Shown: piece after piece, positions 8,652-16,161 of the stretch
How the letters are laid out: each line of letters starts with the position of its first letter
Numbering within the stretch: position 1 is the first letter of the stretch
Assembly: GCA_031378845.1 (NCBI GenBank)
Contig: JANNES010000001.1
Coordinates: forward strand, 62,001 to 126,000
Length of the DNA stretch: 64,000 nt
Reading direction: 5' to 3'
Source: JAJNPS01 sp031378845
GTDB taxonomy: Bacteria; Pseudomonadota; Alphaproteobacteria; Rhodobacterales; Rhodobacteraceae
The notes under the pieces: model-generated
Seen by the model: only the letters and a program-made list of their open reading frames with translations
What the model was told of the DNA's origin: nothing
Database searches by the model: none
Made by a program: the position numbers and the translations under genes

Positions 8652-9238
8652 CCCCCGCATGGCTTCACGCCCCCACCGGCCCCGCCGCCGCCATCGCGGC
8701 ATCGCTCGCGGCGGCTGTGCCCACATTGACCACCGCGCGCCTGACCTTGCGCGCGCCAAAGATTACCGACTACCCGGCGTATCAGGCGGTGTTCACCACG
8801 GACCGTTCGCGCTACATGGGCGGCCCGTTCAGCGAAGGCGAGGCTTTTGCCGACTTCTGCCAGGGCATCGCGGGCTGGACCTTGCGTGGGGCGGGCATGT
8901 GGACGATGACGACAGCCGCCGACGATGCGCCAATGGGCTGGGTCTATCTGTGGCAGGAAATTGGCGATCCAGAACCTGAACTTGGCTGGGTCCTGACCGA
9001 AGCTGCCGAAGGCCACGGCTATGCGTCCGAGGCGGCTCATGCGGTGCTGCCCCATGCTCTGACCCTCTACGGCGCCTTGGGCTTTGTCAGCTACATCGAC
9101 GCGGCCAACGACCGCTCTGCGCGTCTTGCCATCGCCCTGGGCGCCAGCCGCGACGCCGACGCCGAGGCCGAAATGATCGCCCTTGGCGAGACCGATCTGC
9201 ACGTCTACCGCCACACCGGAACCGGAGTGCCCGCATGA
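8648..9238 (+). CDS. GNAT acetyltransferase 6 of 6 (RimJ/RimL type)
   Basis: At 196 residues this is the longest of the array, with about 20 extra N-terminal residues rich in alanine before VPTLTTARLTLRAP. It has TDRSRYMGGPF, PEPELGWVLTE, acetyl-CoA loop AEGHGYASEAA, YIDAANDRSARLAIALGA and a terminal HVYRHTG. It starts in the stop of paralogue 5 and its own stop overlaps the chorismate mutase ATG at 9235, so coupling continues out of the array. Substrate unknown; the fold assignment is firm. Confidence 0.9.
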   Translation: MTPAWLHAPTGPAAAIAASLAAAVPTLTTARLTLRAPKITDYPAYQAVFTTDRSRYMGGPFSEGEAFADFCQGIAGWTLRGAGMWTMTTAADDAPMGWVYLWQEIGDPEPELGWVLTEAAEGHGYASEAAHAVLPHALTLYGALGFVSYIDAANDRSARLAIALGASRDADAEAEMIALGETDLHVYRHTGTGVPA

Positions 9239-9531
9239 CCGACACCACCTCGCGCGCTTCGGACCTGTTGCGCACCCACCGCGAATCCATCGACCGTCTC
9301 GATGCGATTCTCGTCTATACGCTGGCTGAGCGGTTCAAACGCACTCAGTCCGTGGGCCGGCTCAAGGCGGAACACAACCTGCCGCCGTCTGACCCCGACC
9401 GCGAGGCGCGCCAGATGCACCGCTTGGAACAACTGTCCCAAGAGGCCGATCTCGACCCAGATCTGGCCAAGAAATTCCTGACCTTCATCATCCAAGAAGT
9501 CATCAGGCATCACGAGAAACTACAGAAATAA
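9235..9531 (+). CDS. Chorismate mutase, AroQ class
   Basis: The 98-residue all-helical AroQ-type chorismate mutase rearranges chorismate to prephenate in phenylalanine and tyrosine synthesis. Expected features are an N-terminal helix RESIDRLDAIL with the conserved arginine, a second patch VGRLKAEH with the active-site lysine, then DREARQMHRL and a C-terminal helix FLTFIIQEVIRHH. Length matches monofunctional enzymes. It overlaps the last acetyltransferase by 4 bases and lies 57 bases before rpsP. Its position between SRP and ribosomal genes is a genomic habit, not a functional clue I can prove. Confidence 0.9.
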   Translation: MTDTTSRASDLLRTHRESIDRLDAILVYTLAERFKRTQSVGRLKAEHNLPPSDPDREARQMHRLEQLSQEADLDPDLAKKFLTFIIQEVIRHHEKLQK

Positions 9532-9588
9532 CAAACTCTTGCGGTGCGATACTTGCACCCGACCTCAACACCCAAAGGAGACTACCCA

Positions 9589-10029
9589 ATGTCGATGAAA
9601 ATCCGTCTGGCCCGTGGCGGCAGCAAAAAGCGCCCGTTCTACTCGATCGTGGCGACCGACAGCCGTATGCCGCGCGATGGCCGCTTTTTGGAAAAGCTGG
9701 GCACCTATAACCCGCTGCTCGCCAAGGATGACGAAAACCGCGTCAAGATGGACATGGACCGCGTGAACCACTGGCTGGGTCAGGGCGCGCAGCCGACCGA
9801 CCGGATCGTACGCATGCTCGAAGCGGCTGGCGTGCGTCCGAAAACCGTGCGCTCCAACCCCAAATCCGCGATCCCCGGCAAGCGGATGACCGAACTTGCG
9901 GCCAAGAAGATCGCGCGCGCTGCTGCGCCCGCACCGGCCCCCGCAGCGACGATCGCAGCGACGCCCGTTGAGGCCCCCATTGAGGCCCCCGTCGAGGTGT
10001 CCGCTGAGGCAGCGCCGGCCAGCGAATAA
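9589..10029 (+). CDS. rpsP: Small ribosomal subunit protein bS16
   Basis: bS16 is a 30S assembly protein. The start at ATG 9589 is chosen because it gives MSMKIRLARGGSKKRPFYSI, the standard N-terminus, and follows a purine-rich AAAGGAGA about 10 bases upstream. The core domain runs to about residue 85 (GTYNPLL, VNHWLGQGAQPTDRI). Beyond it, the protein is longer than E. coli S16 (82 residues) because of a C-terminal tail of about 60 residues rich in A, P and E, typical of alphaproteobacteria and probably disordered. It is followed by a tiny membrane protein gene and rimM, an association that fits RimM's role in 30S maturation. Confidence 0.97.
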   Translation: MSMKIRLARGGSKKRPFYSIVATDSRMPRDGRFLEKLGTYNPLLAKDDENRVKMDMDRVNHWLGQGAQPTDRIVRMLEAAGVRPKTVRSNPKSAIPGKRMTELAAKKIARAAAPAPAPAATIAATPVEAPIEAPVEVSAEAAPASE

Positions 10030-10123
10030 GACGCCGCCCACTGACAATCACAGCCGCGTCCCAAGTCCGGGGCGCGGCGTTTGACAAGGGGGACGCGCCG
10101 GACGTGCCCGATCAGTCTCACCC

Positions 10124-10288
10124 ATGATCCCCGGACTCGGCCTGATCCGCCGCACCATCACGCTTGTGCTCTGTTCAGCGGCGTTCTGGGCGGGAATGCA
10201 GGTCAAGGAGATGTCTTTCATGACTGCTTGTCGTCACGCCAATGGCACCATGAACGCCGCCGGTATCTGCACCGGGGCGGCACCATGA
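10124..10288 (+). CDS. Tiny membrane protein between rpsP and rimM
   Basis: A 54-codon frame (ATG 10124 to TGA 10288) encodes a short basic N-terminus, one hydrophobic helix (TITLVLCSAAFWAGMQV) and a tail with CRHANGTMNAAGICTGAAP, where two cysteines sit in a C-x-GG-like, GIC-G layout. Its stop overlaps the rimM start by 4 bases (ATGA at 10285-10288), the same coupling used throughout this operon. I recall comparable single-helix proteins with a paired-cysteine tail at this locus in related bacteria, but could not check. Function unknown; a bitopic protein with a periplasmic cysteine pair is the simplest reading. Confidence 0.6.
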   Translation: MIPGLGLIRRTITLVLCSAAFWAGMQVKEMSFMTACRHANGTMNAAGICTGAAP

Positions 10289-10791
10289 CCCCGGACCGCA
10301 TCTGTGTGGGCGCCATCGCCGGGGCCTTTGGCATCGCGGGCGAGATCCGCCTGAAATCCTTTTGCACGGTGCCGGAGGATATCGCCGCGTACGGCCCTCT
10401 TTACAGCGAAGACGGCGCGCGCAGCTTTGCGATCCGCCTGACGCGCCCGGTGGCGGGTGGGCTTGGTGCGCGCATCAGCGGCGTCAGCACCAAGGAACAG
10501 GCCGATGCGCTGCGTGGCGTAGCACTCTACGTCGACCGCGCCAAACTGCCCGGTCTGCCTGATGACGAATACTACCACGCCGACCTCATCGGGCTGGAGG
10601 TCCGAGATCCTGGCGGTGCGTTGATCGGGACCGTCCGCGCCGTCCACAACCATGGCGCGGGCGATCTGCTGGAGGTGCTGGCAGGCGCTGGGGGGGCCAC
10701 GCTGTTGCTGCCCTTTACGCGTGCAATTGTCCCGACCGTTGATCTGGCGGCGCGTCGGATGGTCGTGGATCTGCCCGAAGGTCTGGATTAG
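10285..10791 (+). CDS. rimM: Ribosome maturation factor RimM
   Basis: RimM binds uS19 and helps maturation of the 30S head. The 168-residue length is normal. The N-terminal RimM domain begins MTPDRICVGAIAGAFGIAGE. The PRC-barrel domain from about residue 90 includes EYYHADLIGLEVRD and LLLPFTRAIVPTVDL. A longer open frame exists upstream, but ATG 10285 supplies the canonical N-terminus and overlaps the tiny upstream gene by 4 bases. It is part of the conserved rpsP-rimM-trmD-rplS group. Confidence 0.96.
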   Translation: MTPDRICVGAIAGAFGIAGEIRLKSFCTVPEDIAAYGPLYSEDGARSFAIRLTRPVAGGLGARISGVSTKEQADALRGVALYVDRAKLPGLPDDEYYHADLIGLEVRDPGGALIGTVRAVHNHGAGDLLEVLAGAGGATLLLPFTRAIVPTVDLAARRMVVDLPEGLD

Positions 10792-10897
10792 CGCCTATTG
10801 CGGGTCAATCTTTTGGATTGTTGCCATTTGCAGGTCAATCTCTCGCCACAATCGCAGGATTTACTGGCGAATGGACAACAAAAGGCAAACCTACATC

Positions 10898-11776
10898 ATG
10901 ACTTCCCGCCAACGCAGTCTCATGGGCCTCAACGCCCTTTTGTATATCGGCCCGCTGCTGGCGGGTCTTGCGGGTCAGGGCTGGAACCTGGTGCCGTTAT
11001 TTGTGGCGGTGTTCGTGCTCTGGCTTGCGGTCATCCAGCCCGGCGACTGGCCGCATGGTCGCGACGAATGGCGTCAGCGCGACCGGCAGCTTTCGGTCCT
11101 GACGCAATCAGCCGTGCAGATCGTGGTTGTGGTCGCGCTCTTTGCCATCGGGCGCGGTCTCGGGGGCATGTTGGGTATCTTGCCCCTGTTTCACCCGATG
11201 ATGCCTGCCGCCTTGTCCTTCGTTGCAATTCCGTTCGCGCGCCTTGCCGGTGCTATCCCCGTCCCGCCCGTGCAAGGCGAAGCTGCCACGAACCCCCGGC
11301 TGCAAGCCGCGGTGCGCGTGACCGAAACGCTGAACGCGCTGCCCCATGACGTGGATCACGCCGTCATCGAGGCGCACATGCGCGCCATCGCGGGCGAAAT
11401 CGGGCAAGAGGACCTGCGCGAGGCGCTGCTTGCGCGTGCCAAGGGGGGCGAGGCCAGCGTCAGCACCGTCCGTGCCCTGCTCAATCTTGCCAGTGACATC
11501 ACCTGGTCCAAGGGGCTGGACCCTGCCGCGGCCGAGCGTGTCTTTGCAGCGTTCTCGGGCAACGCGCAACAGGCGATCTTCTACGCGACGGCGATGAACA
11601 GCCATGTGTCGGCCGACCCCGAGATGGCCAGACACTGCCCGCCGTCGGTCGTGCTGCTCGCGCGTGCCGACGCGCTGAAGGGCAGCGATGCCGAGGTTCC
11701 GCTGCGCGCGCTTGCCGCACGTGTCGGGCGTCCCACCGAACCGACGCCCACGCCTGCGGCTGATCCGGCGCCCTAG
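10898..11776 (+). CDS. Hypothetical membrane protein between rimM and trmD
   Basis: The protein has 292 residues and an unassigned function. Three or four N-terminal hydrophobic segments (LMGLNALLYIGPLLAGLAG, VPLFVAVFVLWLAVI, VQIVVVVALFAIGRGLGGML, MMPAALSFVAIPFARL) are followed by a soluble alpha-helical half from about residue 120 (VTETLNALPHDVDHAVIEAH, LREALLARAKGGEA). The start is uncertain: ATG 10898 gives MTSRQRSLMGL and has AAAGG about 12 bases upstream, while ATG 10871 would add nine residues. It lies in the gap of the rimM-trmD pair, so it is probably co-transcribed. Confidence 0.75.
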   Translation: MTSRQRSLMGLNALLYIGPLLAGLAGQGWNLVPLFVAVFVLWLAVIQPGDWPHGRDEWRQRDRQLSVLTQSAVQIVVVVALFAIGRGLGGMLGILPLFHPMMPAALSFVAIPFARLAGAIPVPPVQGEAATNPRLQAAVRVTETLNALPHDVDHAVIEAHMRAIAGEIGQEDLREALLARAKGGEASVSTVRALLNLASDITWSKGLDPAAAERVFAAFSGNAQQAIFYATAMNSHVSADPEMARHCPPSVVLLARADALKGSDAEVPLRALAARVGRPTEPTPTPAADPAP

Positions 11777-11851
11777 GACACTGCTTCGCCCGAAAGTGTT
11801 ACCCATGACGGCGCGGCGCATTCGCGCTTTCGCCACCGGCGTGCGCGCGCT

Positions 11852-12685
11852 ATGACCCGAACCATGTCAGAATCGCCAAGACCCTCTGCATCCAAATCGC
11901 ATGGGCGCCTGTCCATCAAGGCCAGCGCCCAGCCGCGCGACCTGATGTCCGAACCGCGCGTCATCAAGGGTGCGTGGACCGCCCGGATCATCACGCTTTT
12001 CTCCGAAGCGTTTCCCGGCATCCTTGACCTCAGCCTGACCGGCAAGGCCCGCGATTTTGGCCTGTGGCAGTTAGAAACCCTCGACCTGCGGACGTTCGGG
12101 ATCGGCAAGCACCGCAACGTCGACGACACGCCCGCAGGCGGAGGCGCCGGCATGGTCTTGCGCGCAGACGTCGTCGACGCCGCAATCACAGCCGCCGAAA
12201 GTGGCAAGCCACGAGACCGCTGGCCGGTCATCTACCTGTCCCCCCGCGGAAAGCCGTTTGATCAGCAGACCGCCCAACGCCTCGCCGCCTGCGACGGGAT
12301 CACGCTCCTCTGTGGCCGGTTCGAAGGCGTCGACCAGCGTGTCCTCGACCACCACGCCGTCGAGGAAATCAGCCTGGGCGATTTCGTCCTGACCGGCGGC
12401 GAGGTCGCCGCCACCGCCCTCATCGACGCCACCGTGCGCCTGCTGCCCGGCGTACTTGGAAACGACGCCTCGACCGAAGAGGAGAGCTTCTCCCACGGTC
12501 TTCTGGAACATCCGCAATACACCCGCCCCGCCGTCTGGAACGACATGCCGATTCCCGAAGTCCTCCAATCCGGCAACCACGCCGCCATCGCCAGATGGCG
12601 CGCCTCGCAGGCCGAAGACATCACCAAAACCCGCCGCCCCGACCTCTGGTCCGCCCACCAACGCCGCAAGCCCCCAAACCCGTAG
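11852..12685 (+). CDS. trmD: tRNA (guanine-N1)-methyltransferase TrmD
   Basis: TrmD methylates G37 of tRNAs with SAM to prevent +1 frameshifting. The 277-residue protein has the SPOUT deep-knot motifs YLSPRGKPFDQQTAQ, LLCGRFEGVDQRVLDHH, and ISLGDFVLTGGEVAATALID, then LLPGVLGN. Residues 1-40 are an extension absent from E. coli TrmD (255 residues), before the canonical WTARIITLFSEAFPG. This fits the longer alphaproteobacterial form. ATG 11864 is an alternative start. A perfect 7-base-pair hairpin begins at the stop codon. Confidence 0.96.
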   Translation: MTRTMSESPRPSASKSHGRLSIKASAQPRDLMSEPRVIKGAWTARIITLFSEAFPGILDLSLTGKARDFGLWQLETLDLRTFGIGKHRNVDDTPAGGGAGMVLRADVVDAAITAAESGKPRDRWPVIYLSPRGKPFDQQTAQRLAACDGITLLCGRFEGVDQRVLDHHAVEEISLGDFVLTGGEVAATALIDATVRLLPGVLGNDASTEEESFSHGLLEHPQYTRPAVWNDMPIPEVLQSGNHAAIARWRASQAEDITKTRRPDLWSAHQRRKPPNP

Positions 12686-12703
12686 GGTGCGCTACAGCGC
12701 ACC
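12686..12703 (+). terminator. Hairpin directly after trmD
   Basis: GGTGCGC-TACA-GCGCACC is a perfect 7-base-pair stem that begins directly after the trmD stop codon. No T-run follows (AAATCTC), so it is a poor intrinsic terminator. It could instead protect the trmD mRNA 3' end or assist Rho-dependent ending ahead of the roughly 0.5 kb repeat-bearing gap. Confidence 0.45.
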
Positions 12704-12743
12704 AAATCTCATGCGCCCATGCCTGACCCACCCCCCCCCTTCG

Positions 12744-12867
12744 CCCGGAATCAAGGCGCGAACGCGCCGCCAGGCCGCGCCCGACCTCCCCCCGGGAGGG
12801 CGCGTTTGCGACGGTTGCCAGCAGAAATTCGGTGGGAGGCGTTGACCCATAAAGCGGCTAAGAACTG
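12744..12867. repeat. Diverged direct repeat, copy 1
   Basis: This copy begins CCCGGAATCAAGG and ends TTGACCCATAAA...AACTG. By eye roughly three-quarters of positions match copy 2, spaced about 223 bases away. Internal small insertions cancel to a net 3-base difference in length. On the minus strand copy 2 reads as one frame across the repeat, whereas copy 1 needs a change of frame near 12790. It does not resemble a known transposon end. Confidence 0.6.
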
Positions 12868-12966
12868 ACGTTGGTGCGTCCTCCCGAGATCGGGTGCGGC
12901 CCTTGTGTTGCATCAGGTTGATCAAAGTTCTGGGCCATCTGCGACATGTCCAAAGAAAGCCGGCCG

Positions 12967-13093
12967 CCCGGAATCAAGGTGCGCATGCGCCGCCGGGCAG
13001 AGCACGACCGCCCCCTCGGGCAGGCACTTTTGCGGGCGTCACCAGCAGAACTGCGGGGGGAGTGGTTGACCCATAAAACGCCCGGGAACTGCC
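12967..13093. repeat. Diverged direct repeat, copy 2
   Basis: This is the partner of the repeat at 12744-12867. Shared blocks are CCCGGAATCAAGG, GCGCCGCC, CCAGCAGAA and GTTGACCCATAAA, with AACTG closing the unit. The minus strand reads through the copy with WVNHSPRSSAG and RTLIPGG. This may be a degenerate mobile or intergenic repeat family; its copy number elsewhere in the genome is unknown. Confidence 0.6.
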
Positions 13094-13188
13094 GGAGCAG
13101 CGCCAGCCCGGCGGTCAGGTGTTGCCCTGTGTTGCGGGGCCGCTTTGGCCCCGAAGTGCAAGTTGTAGCGTTTCGTTCAAATGCCGAC

Positions 13189-13503
13189 TTAGCGCCAACT
13201 CCGTTTCCAGCCGAAGCCGACAACCCAGAGTATCGCAGCATACGCAACGGTTACCGGCACCTCTTGTAGGAAGCCGTCTAGTTGAAAGAGTTTTTTGGCG
13301 GGAAAACTGGCAAATATGGATAGTCCCACGAACATGCCGAGGGACCAGTTTCTGTCAGAAATCTTGTGAACAACCAATGGTGCGGATATCGCGGCAACTA
13401 GACCAAAAAGCAGCGTCGCTACCGAGTATTTCAGGCCGAGTGCTGCTGCAACCGAAAGTGCTCCGAAGACTGCAATTATGACTCCCAAAAAGTACTTGTT
13501 CAT
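13189..13503 (-). CDS. Small integral membrane protein of unknown function
   Basis: The 104-residue hydrophobic protein has three to four predicted helices: FLGVIIAVFGALSVAAALGL, VATLLFGLVAAISAPLVV, WSLGMFVGLSIFASF and PVTVAYAAILWVVGFGW. A GGGACG element sits 5 bases ahead of ATG 13503. The gene lies on the minus strand inside an otherwise plus-strand ribosomal cluster, and its DNA is visibly less GC-rich than its neighbours, so it may be a recent insertion. I do not recognise the family. Confidence 0.6.
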   Translation of the reverse strand: MNKYFLGVIIAVFGALSVAAALGLKYSVATLLFGLVAAISAPLVVHKISDRNWSLGMFVGLSIFASFPAKKLFQLDGFLQEVPVTVAYAAILWVVGFGWKRSWR

Positions 13504-13879
13504 TTATCGTCCCAAGCTGTTGCAGCTGAATAGATACGATCAGAGACCTACCACCAGTAGTTGACGCCCGGCAATCCGTTCGGGCGAGGTTGCTGTGTCC
13601 GCATGGCGGACGTCCAACTCCCCCCAACCCCCCACCTTGACCCAAACCCCCGCACCCCCTATACGCCGCTTGTCCGGGGTCACCTGACCCATCGGTCCCG
13701 ATTCCTTTAGGCCATCGCCCCCGCCTTCTTCGACGGATGCGGCCTGCAGGACCCGGTATGATACAAAGCAGGCCCCATCTCTGGCGGGCTGACCATCTCG
13801 GTCGGGACCCGGTTGAAGACCAAGAGCTCTGGTGCGGCATCACCTCTGCGGCAAACGCAGGCAAAACGGAGTACCGCGC
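13504..13879. other. Leader region of rplS
   Basis: These 376 bases have no gene I can support. They presumably hold the rplS-rpmE promoter and a long 5' leader. The stretch 13680-13760 contains GC-rich segments (CCTTCTTCGACGGATGCGGCCTGCAGG) that could fold, but I cannot define a known ribosomal-protein leader motif. Confidence 0.4.
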
Positions 13880-14254
13880 ATGAACCTCATCGCGCAGATC
13901 GAGGCCGAGCAGATCGCCAGCCTCGGCAAGACCATCCCGGATTTCAAGGCCGGGGACACGATCCGTGTCGGCTACAAGGTGACCGAAGGCACCCGTTCGC
14001 GTGTGCAGGCCTACGAAGGTGTGTGCATCGGCCGCAAGGGTGGCGCGACTATCTCGGCCAGCTTTACGGTCCGCAAGATTTCCTTTGGCGAAGGTGTGGA
14101 GCGTGTGTTCCCCCTTTATTCGACCAACATCGACAGCATCGAGGTCGTCCGCCGTGGCCGCGTTCGTCGCGCCAAGCTTTACTATCTTCGCGATCGTCGC
14201 GGCAAATCTGCCCGTATCGCCGAAGAGACGAATTACAAAGAAAAGTCGGAATAG
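13880..14254 (+). CDS. rplS: Large ribosomal subunit protein bL19
   Basis: bL19 sits at the subunit interface. The product is 124 residues. ATG 13880 gives MNLIAQIEAEQIASLGK, aligning with the usual N-terminus. The beta-barrel core includes FKAGDTIRVGYKVTEG, GVCIGRKGGA, FTVRKISFGEGVERVFPLYS and RGRVRRAKLYYLR. It lies 12 bases before rpmE, with which it forms a short operon ending at a strong terminator. Confidence 0.97.
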   Translation: MNLIAQIEAEQIASLGKTIPDFKAGDTIRVGYKVTEGTRSRVQAYEGVCIGRKGGATISASFTVRKISFGEGVERVFPLYSTNIDSIEVVRRGRVRRAKLYYLRDRRGKSARIAEETNYKEKSE

Positions 14255-14266
14255 GAGCGTCCCCCG

Positions 14267-14488
14267 ATGAAACAAGGCATCCATCCCGAATACCACTTCA
14301 TCACCGTCAAGATGACCGACGGCTCCACGTTCCAGACCAAATCCACCTGGGGCAAAGAGGGCGACCAGATGGCGCTCGACATCGACCCGCTGGCGCATCC
14401 GGCCTGGACCGGTGGCAATGCCAAGCTGATGGACACCGGTGGCCGCGTGTCCAAGTTCAAAAACAAGTATGCAGGTCTGGGCTTTTAA
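14267..14488 (+). CDS. rpmE: Large ribosomal subunit protein bL31, cysteine-free form
   Basis: The 73-residue bL31 has MKQGIHPEYHFITVKMTDG, STWGKEGD, HPAWTGG and TGGRVSKFKNKYAGLGF. The CxC and CxxC zinc ligands of E. coli RpmE are replaced (VKMTDG, and D/H-P), and no cysteine remains in the protein, so it does not bind zinc in the usual way. This C-minus form is common in alphaproteobacteria. It is co-transcribed with rplS and ends just before an intrinsic terminator. Confidence 0.95.
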   Translation: MKQGIHPEYHFITVKMTDGSTFQTKSTWGKEGDQMALDIDPLAHPAWTGGNAKLMDTGGRVSKFKNKYAGLGF

Positions 14489-14510
14489 GACCGGCGACAT
14501 CGACACGAAT

Positions 14511-14536
14511 GGGCGCATCTTGGGATGCGCCCTTTT
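14511..14536 (+). terminator. Intrinsic terminator of rplS-rpmE
   Basis: GGGCGCATC-TTGG-GATGCGCCC is a perfect 9-base-pair stem with a 4-base loop, followed directly by TTTT. It lies 22 bases after the rpmE stop and closes the ribosomal block. Confidence 0.9.
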
Positions 14537-14624
14537 GCTTTTCGTGCAGGCGGGTTCTGCCACGAACGGACCATGCGCAGCCCCGAACCTTGCTTGTTGC
14601 GTGGACTTTTTGCGCCGCTTTCTG

Positions 14625-14654
14625 CCCGAACCCGAATCCGAATCCGAACCCGAA
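14625..14654. repeat. Hexanucleotide microsatellite, five units of YCCGAA
   Basis: CCCGAA-CCCGAA-TCCGAA-TCCGAA-CCCGAA runs in perfect register between the rpmE terminator and the 3' end of the MFS gene. It is outside any supported gene. Slippage-prone tracts of this kind can vary in length between strains. Confidence 0.75.
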
Positions 14655-14726
14655 CACCGGCCGATCCGGAGATTGCGCCTGACGCGCCATCAGATTGCTA
14701 CCGCTGTGGCTGCGCCGTTATCGTGA

Positions 14727-16091
14727 TCACCGCGGCGCCGGTCGCAGGAGCATCACCGCCGCCGCCAAGAGTGCTGCAGCGGTGCCGAATGTCACCGCCA
14801 TCCCCCGTGCGATCTGGCCGACATCGGCCAGCGCCACATCGGTCTGCCCGGTTGCGTGCGCAAACAATGCGGCCATTGCCGCCGCCCCCATGATCAGCCC
14901 AAGATTGTGTGACAGCCCCAAAAATCCCGAGGTCATCCCCGGCTGCGCCACTTCGGCCCCTGCCAGCACCTGCGTCGTGTTGGCGGCAAGGAATATCTGA
15001 TACGCCGGAGTAAGCATCGCCACCTCCACCAGATAGCCCCACAGCCCGACCCGGGGCGCAAGCCCCGCGATCACGGCGGTCGCCACCGCCATTGCCGCAA
15101 CCCCCAGTCGGGCCATCCGCGCCGCGCCAAAGCGGTCCACCAACCGCCCCGCCGGAACCCCGCTGGCTGCGGACAGGACCGGACCTACACTCATCGCCAT
15201 TCCGACATCCGCGCTGCCTAGCCCAAGTCCGATTGCCAAATAGAACGGCCCCACCACCAGCGTCGTCATCATCACCGCGGCCACCAGCGCATTGGCCAAA
15301 AGCCCCCGGCAGAGCATGGCATTGGCAAAGGCACCCGGCGGAAACAGCGGGTCAATCGCCGCCATCTCGACCCGCCAGAACGCCCAGAACCCTGCCGCTG
15401 ACAGCGCCAGCACAGCCACGCCGATCCCGCCCAAGCCCAAGGTTGGCGCCAGGGCCAGCCCGGCGACCGCCAGCGCCAATGTGATCGCCCCGGGCAAATC
15501 ACCCTTCCGTGTCGCTTGCAGCGGCGGCGTCTCATCCCGGCTCACCAGCGCAATGCAGATCCCGCCTAGCCCTGCCAGCAGCCAAAACACCGCGCGCCAG
15601 CCGAGCCCCGCGATCAGCAATCCGCCCAAGGTCGGCCCCATCGCCGTTCCGACCGCCGACGCCGAACCCAGCATCCCCATCGCCCGGCCCAACCGTTCGG
15701 GCCTGGCCCTTGGCAATAGCAAGGCCATCGGCAGCACGATCATCACCGCAGCCCCGCCACCTTGCAGCATCCGCGCCGCAATGAGCACCCGGATCTGCGG
15801 TGCCAGTGCCGCCGCCAGTGCGGCAACGCTGAACAGCCAGATCCCATAGCGCAACGCGCGTGCGTGTCCGATCCGGTCGCCCCAACGTCCCGCCCCGGCG
15901 CTCAGCACCGTCAAGGCCAGCAGATAGCCGATCACCACCCATTGAACGGTGGGAAACGCCGCCTTCATCGCCAGCGCCATCTGGGGCAGGGCCACGTTGG
16001 CGATGCTGGTGCCCAGCGAGGCTAACAGGATCGCGAACACCGGACCGGCAGTGTCCGAAATGCTGCCGGGGCGGTCGTCTTGGCGGGCCAT
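14727..16091 (-). CDS. MFS drug/multidrug exporter (DHA2-like)
   Basis: The 454-residue integral membrane transporter begins LASLGTSIANVALPQMALAM, the TM1 signature of EmrB/QacA-type DHA2 exporters. GRWGDRIGHARALRYGI is the MFS motif A loop, and GSASAVGTAMGPTLGGLLI is the antiporter motif C. Twelve to fourteen hydrophobic segments follow. ATG 16091 is preferred over 16133 because AGAGGA stands about 6 bases upstream. It is divergent from a MerR regulator across a SoxR-like box, so inducible export of a toxic compound or dye is the natural inference. Substrate unknown. Confidence 0.88.
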   Translation of the reverse strand: MARQDDRPGSISDTAGPVFAILLASLGTSIANVALPQMALAMKAAFPTVQWVVIGYLLALTVLSAGAGRWGDRIGHARALRYGIWLFSVAALAAALAPQIRVLIAARMLQGGGAAVMIVLPMALLLPRARPERLGRAMGMLGSASAVGTAMGPTLGGLLIAGLGWRAVFWLLAGLGGICIALVSRDETPPLQATRKGDLPGAITLALAVAGLALAPTLGLGGIGVAVLALSAAGFWAFWRVEMAAIDPLFPPGAFANAMLCRGLLANALVAAVMMTTLVVGPFYLAIGLGLGSADVGMAMSVGPVLSAASGVPAGRLVDRFGAARMARLGVAAMAVATAVIAGLAPRVGLWGYLVEVAMLTPAYQIFLAANTTQVLAGAEVAQPGMTSGFLGLSHNLGLIMGAAAMAALFAHATGQTDVALADVGQIARGMAVTFGTAAALLAAAVMLLRPAPR

Positions 16092-16137
16092 TGAGCGTCC
16101 TCTCTTGTGCCAATAGTGACGAGGGGCGACCACACGA

Positions 16138-16155
16138 ATTCAAGTCAACTTGAGG
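16138..16155. promoter_or_regulatory. MerR/SoxR-type operator between MFS and MerR genes
   Basis: ATTCAAGTCAACTTGAGG matches 15 of 18 bases of the SoxR box CCTCAAGTTAACTTGAGG as I remember it. On the minus strand it fills the spacer after TTGACC (-35, 16154-16159), and a weak TGTGGT (-10, 16129-16134) follows at 19 bases. A 19-20-base spacer is the hallmark of MerR-activated promoters. It would drive the MFS gene and also overlaps the regulator's own 5' region. Confidence 0.65.
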
Positions 16156-16161
16156 TCAAGC

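Larger units (their letters stand above)
12704..13188. other. Intergenic repeat-bearing region after trmD
   Basis: About 485 bases have no supported gene. The region contains two diverged direct copies of a sequence of about 125 bases (12744-12867 and 12967-13093). Similarity continues weakly to a shared CCC(T)TGTGTTGC at 12899-12910 and 13126-13137. A minus-strand frame of 129 codons (12858-13247) crosses the second copy, but its composition (R, S, T and P rich) does not look like a conserved protein. Confidence 0.5.

Noticed and set aside
12858..13247. 129-codon minus-strand frame across the second trmD-downstream repeat
   Set aside because: It is arginine-, serine- and proline-rich, has no start signal I trust and covers a repeat of a non-coding type.
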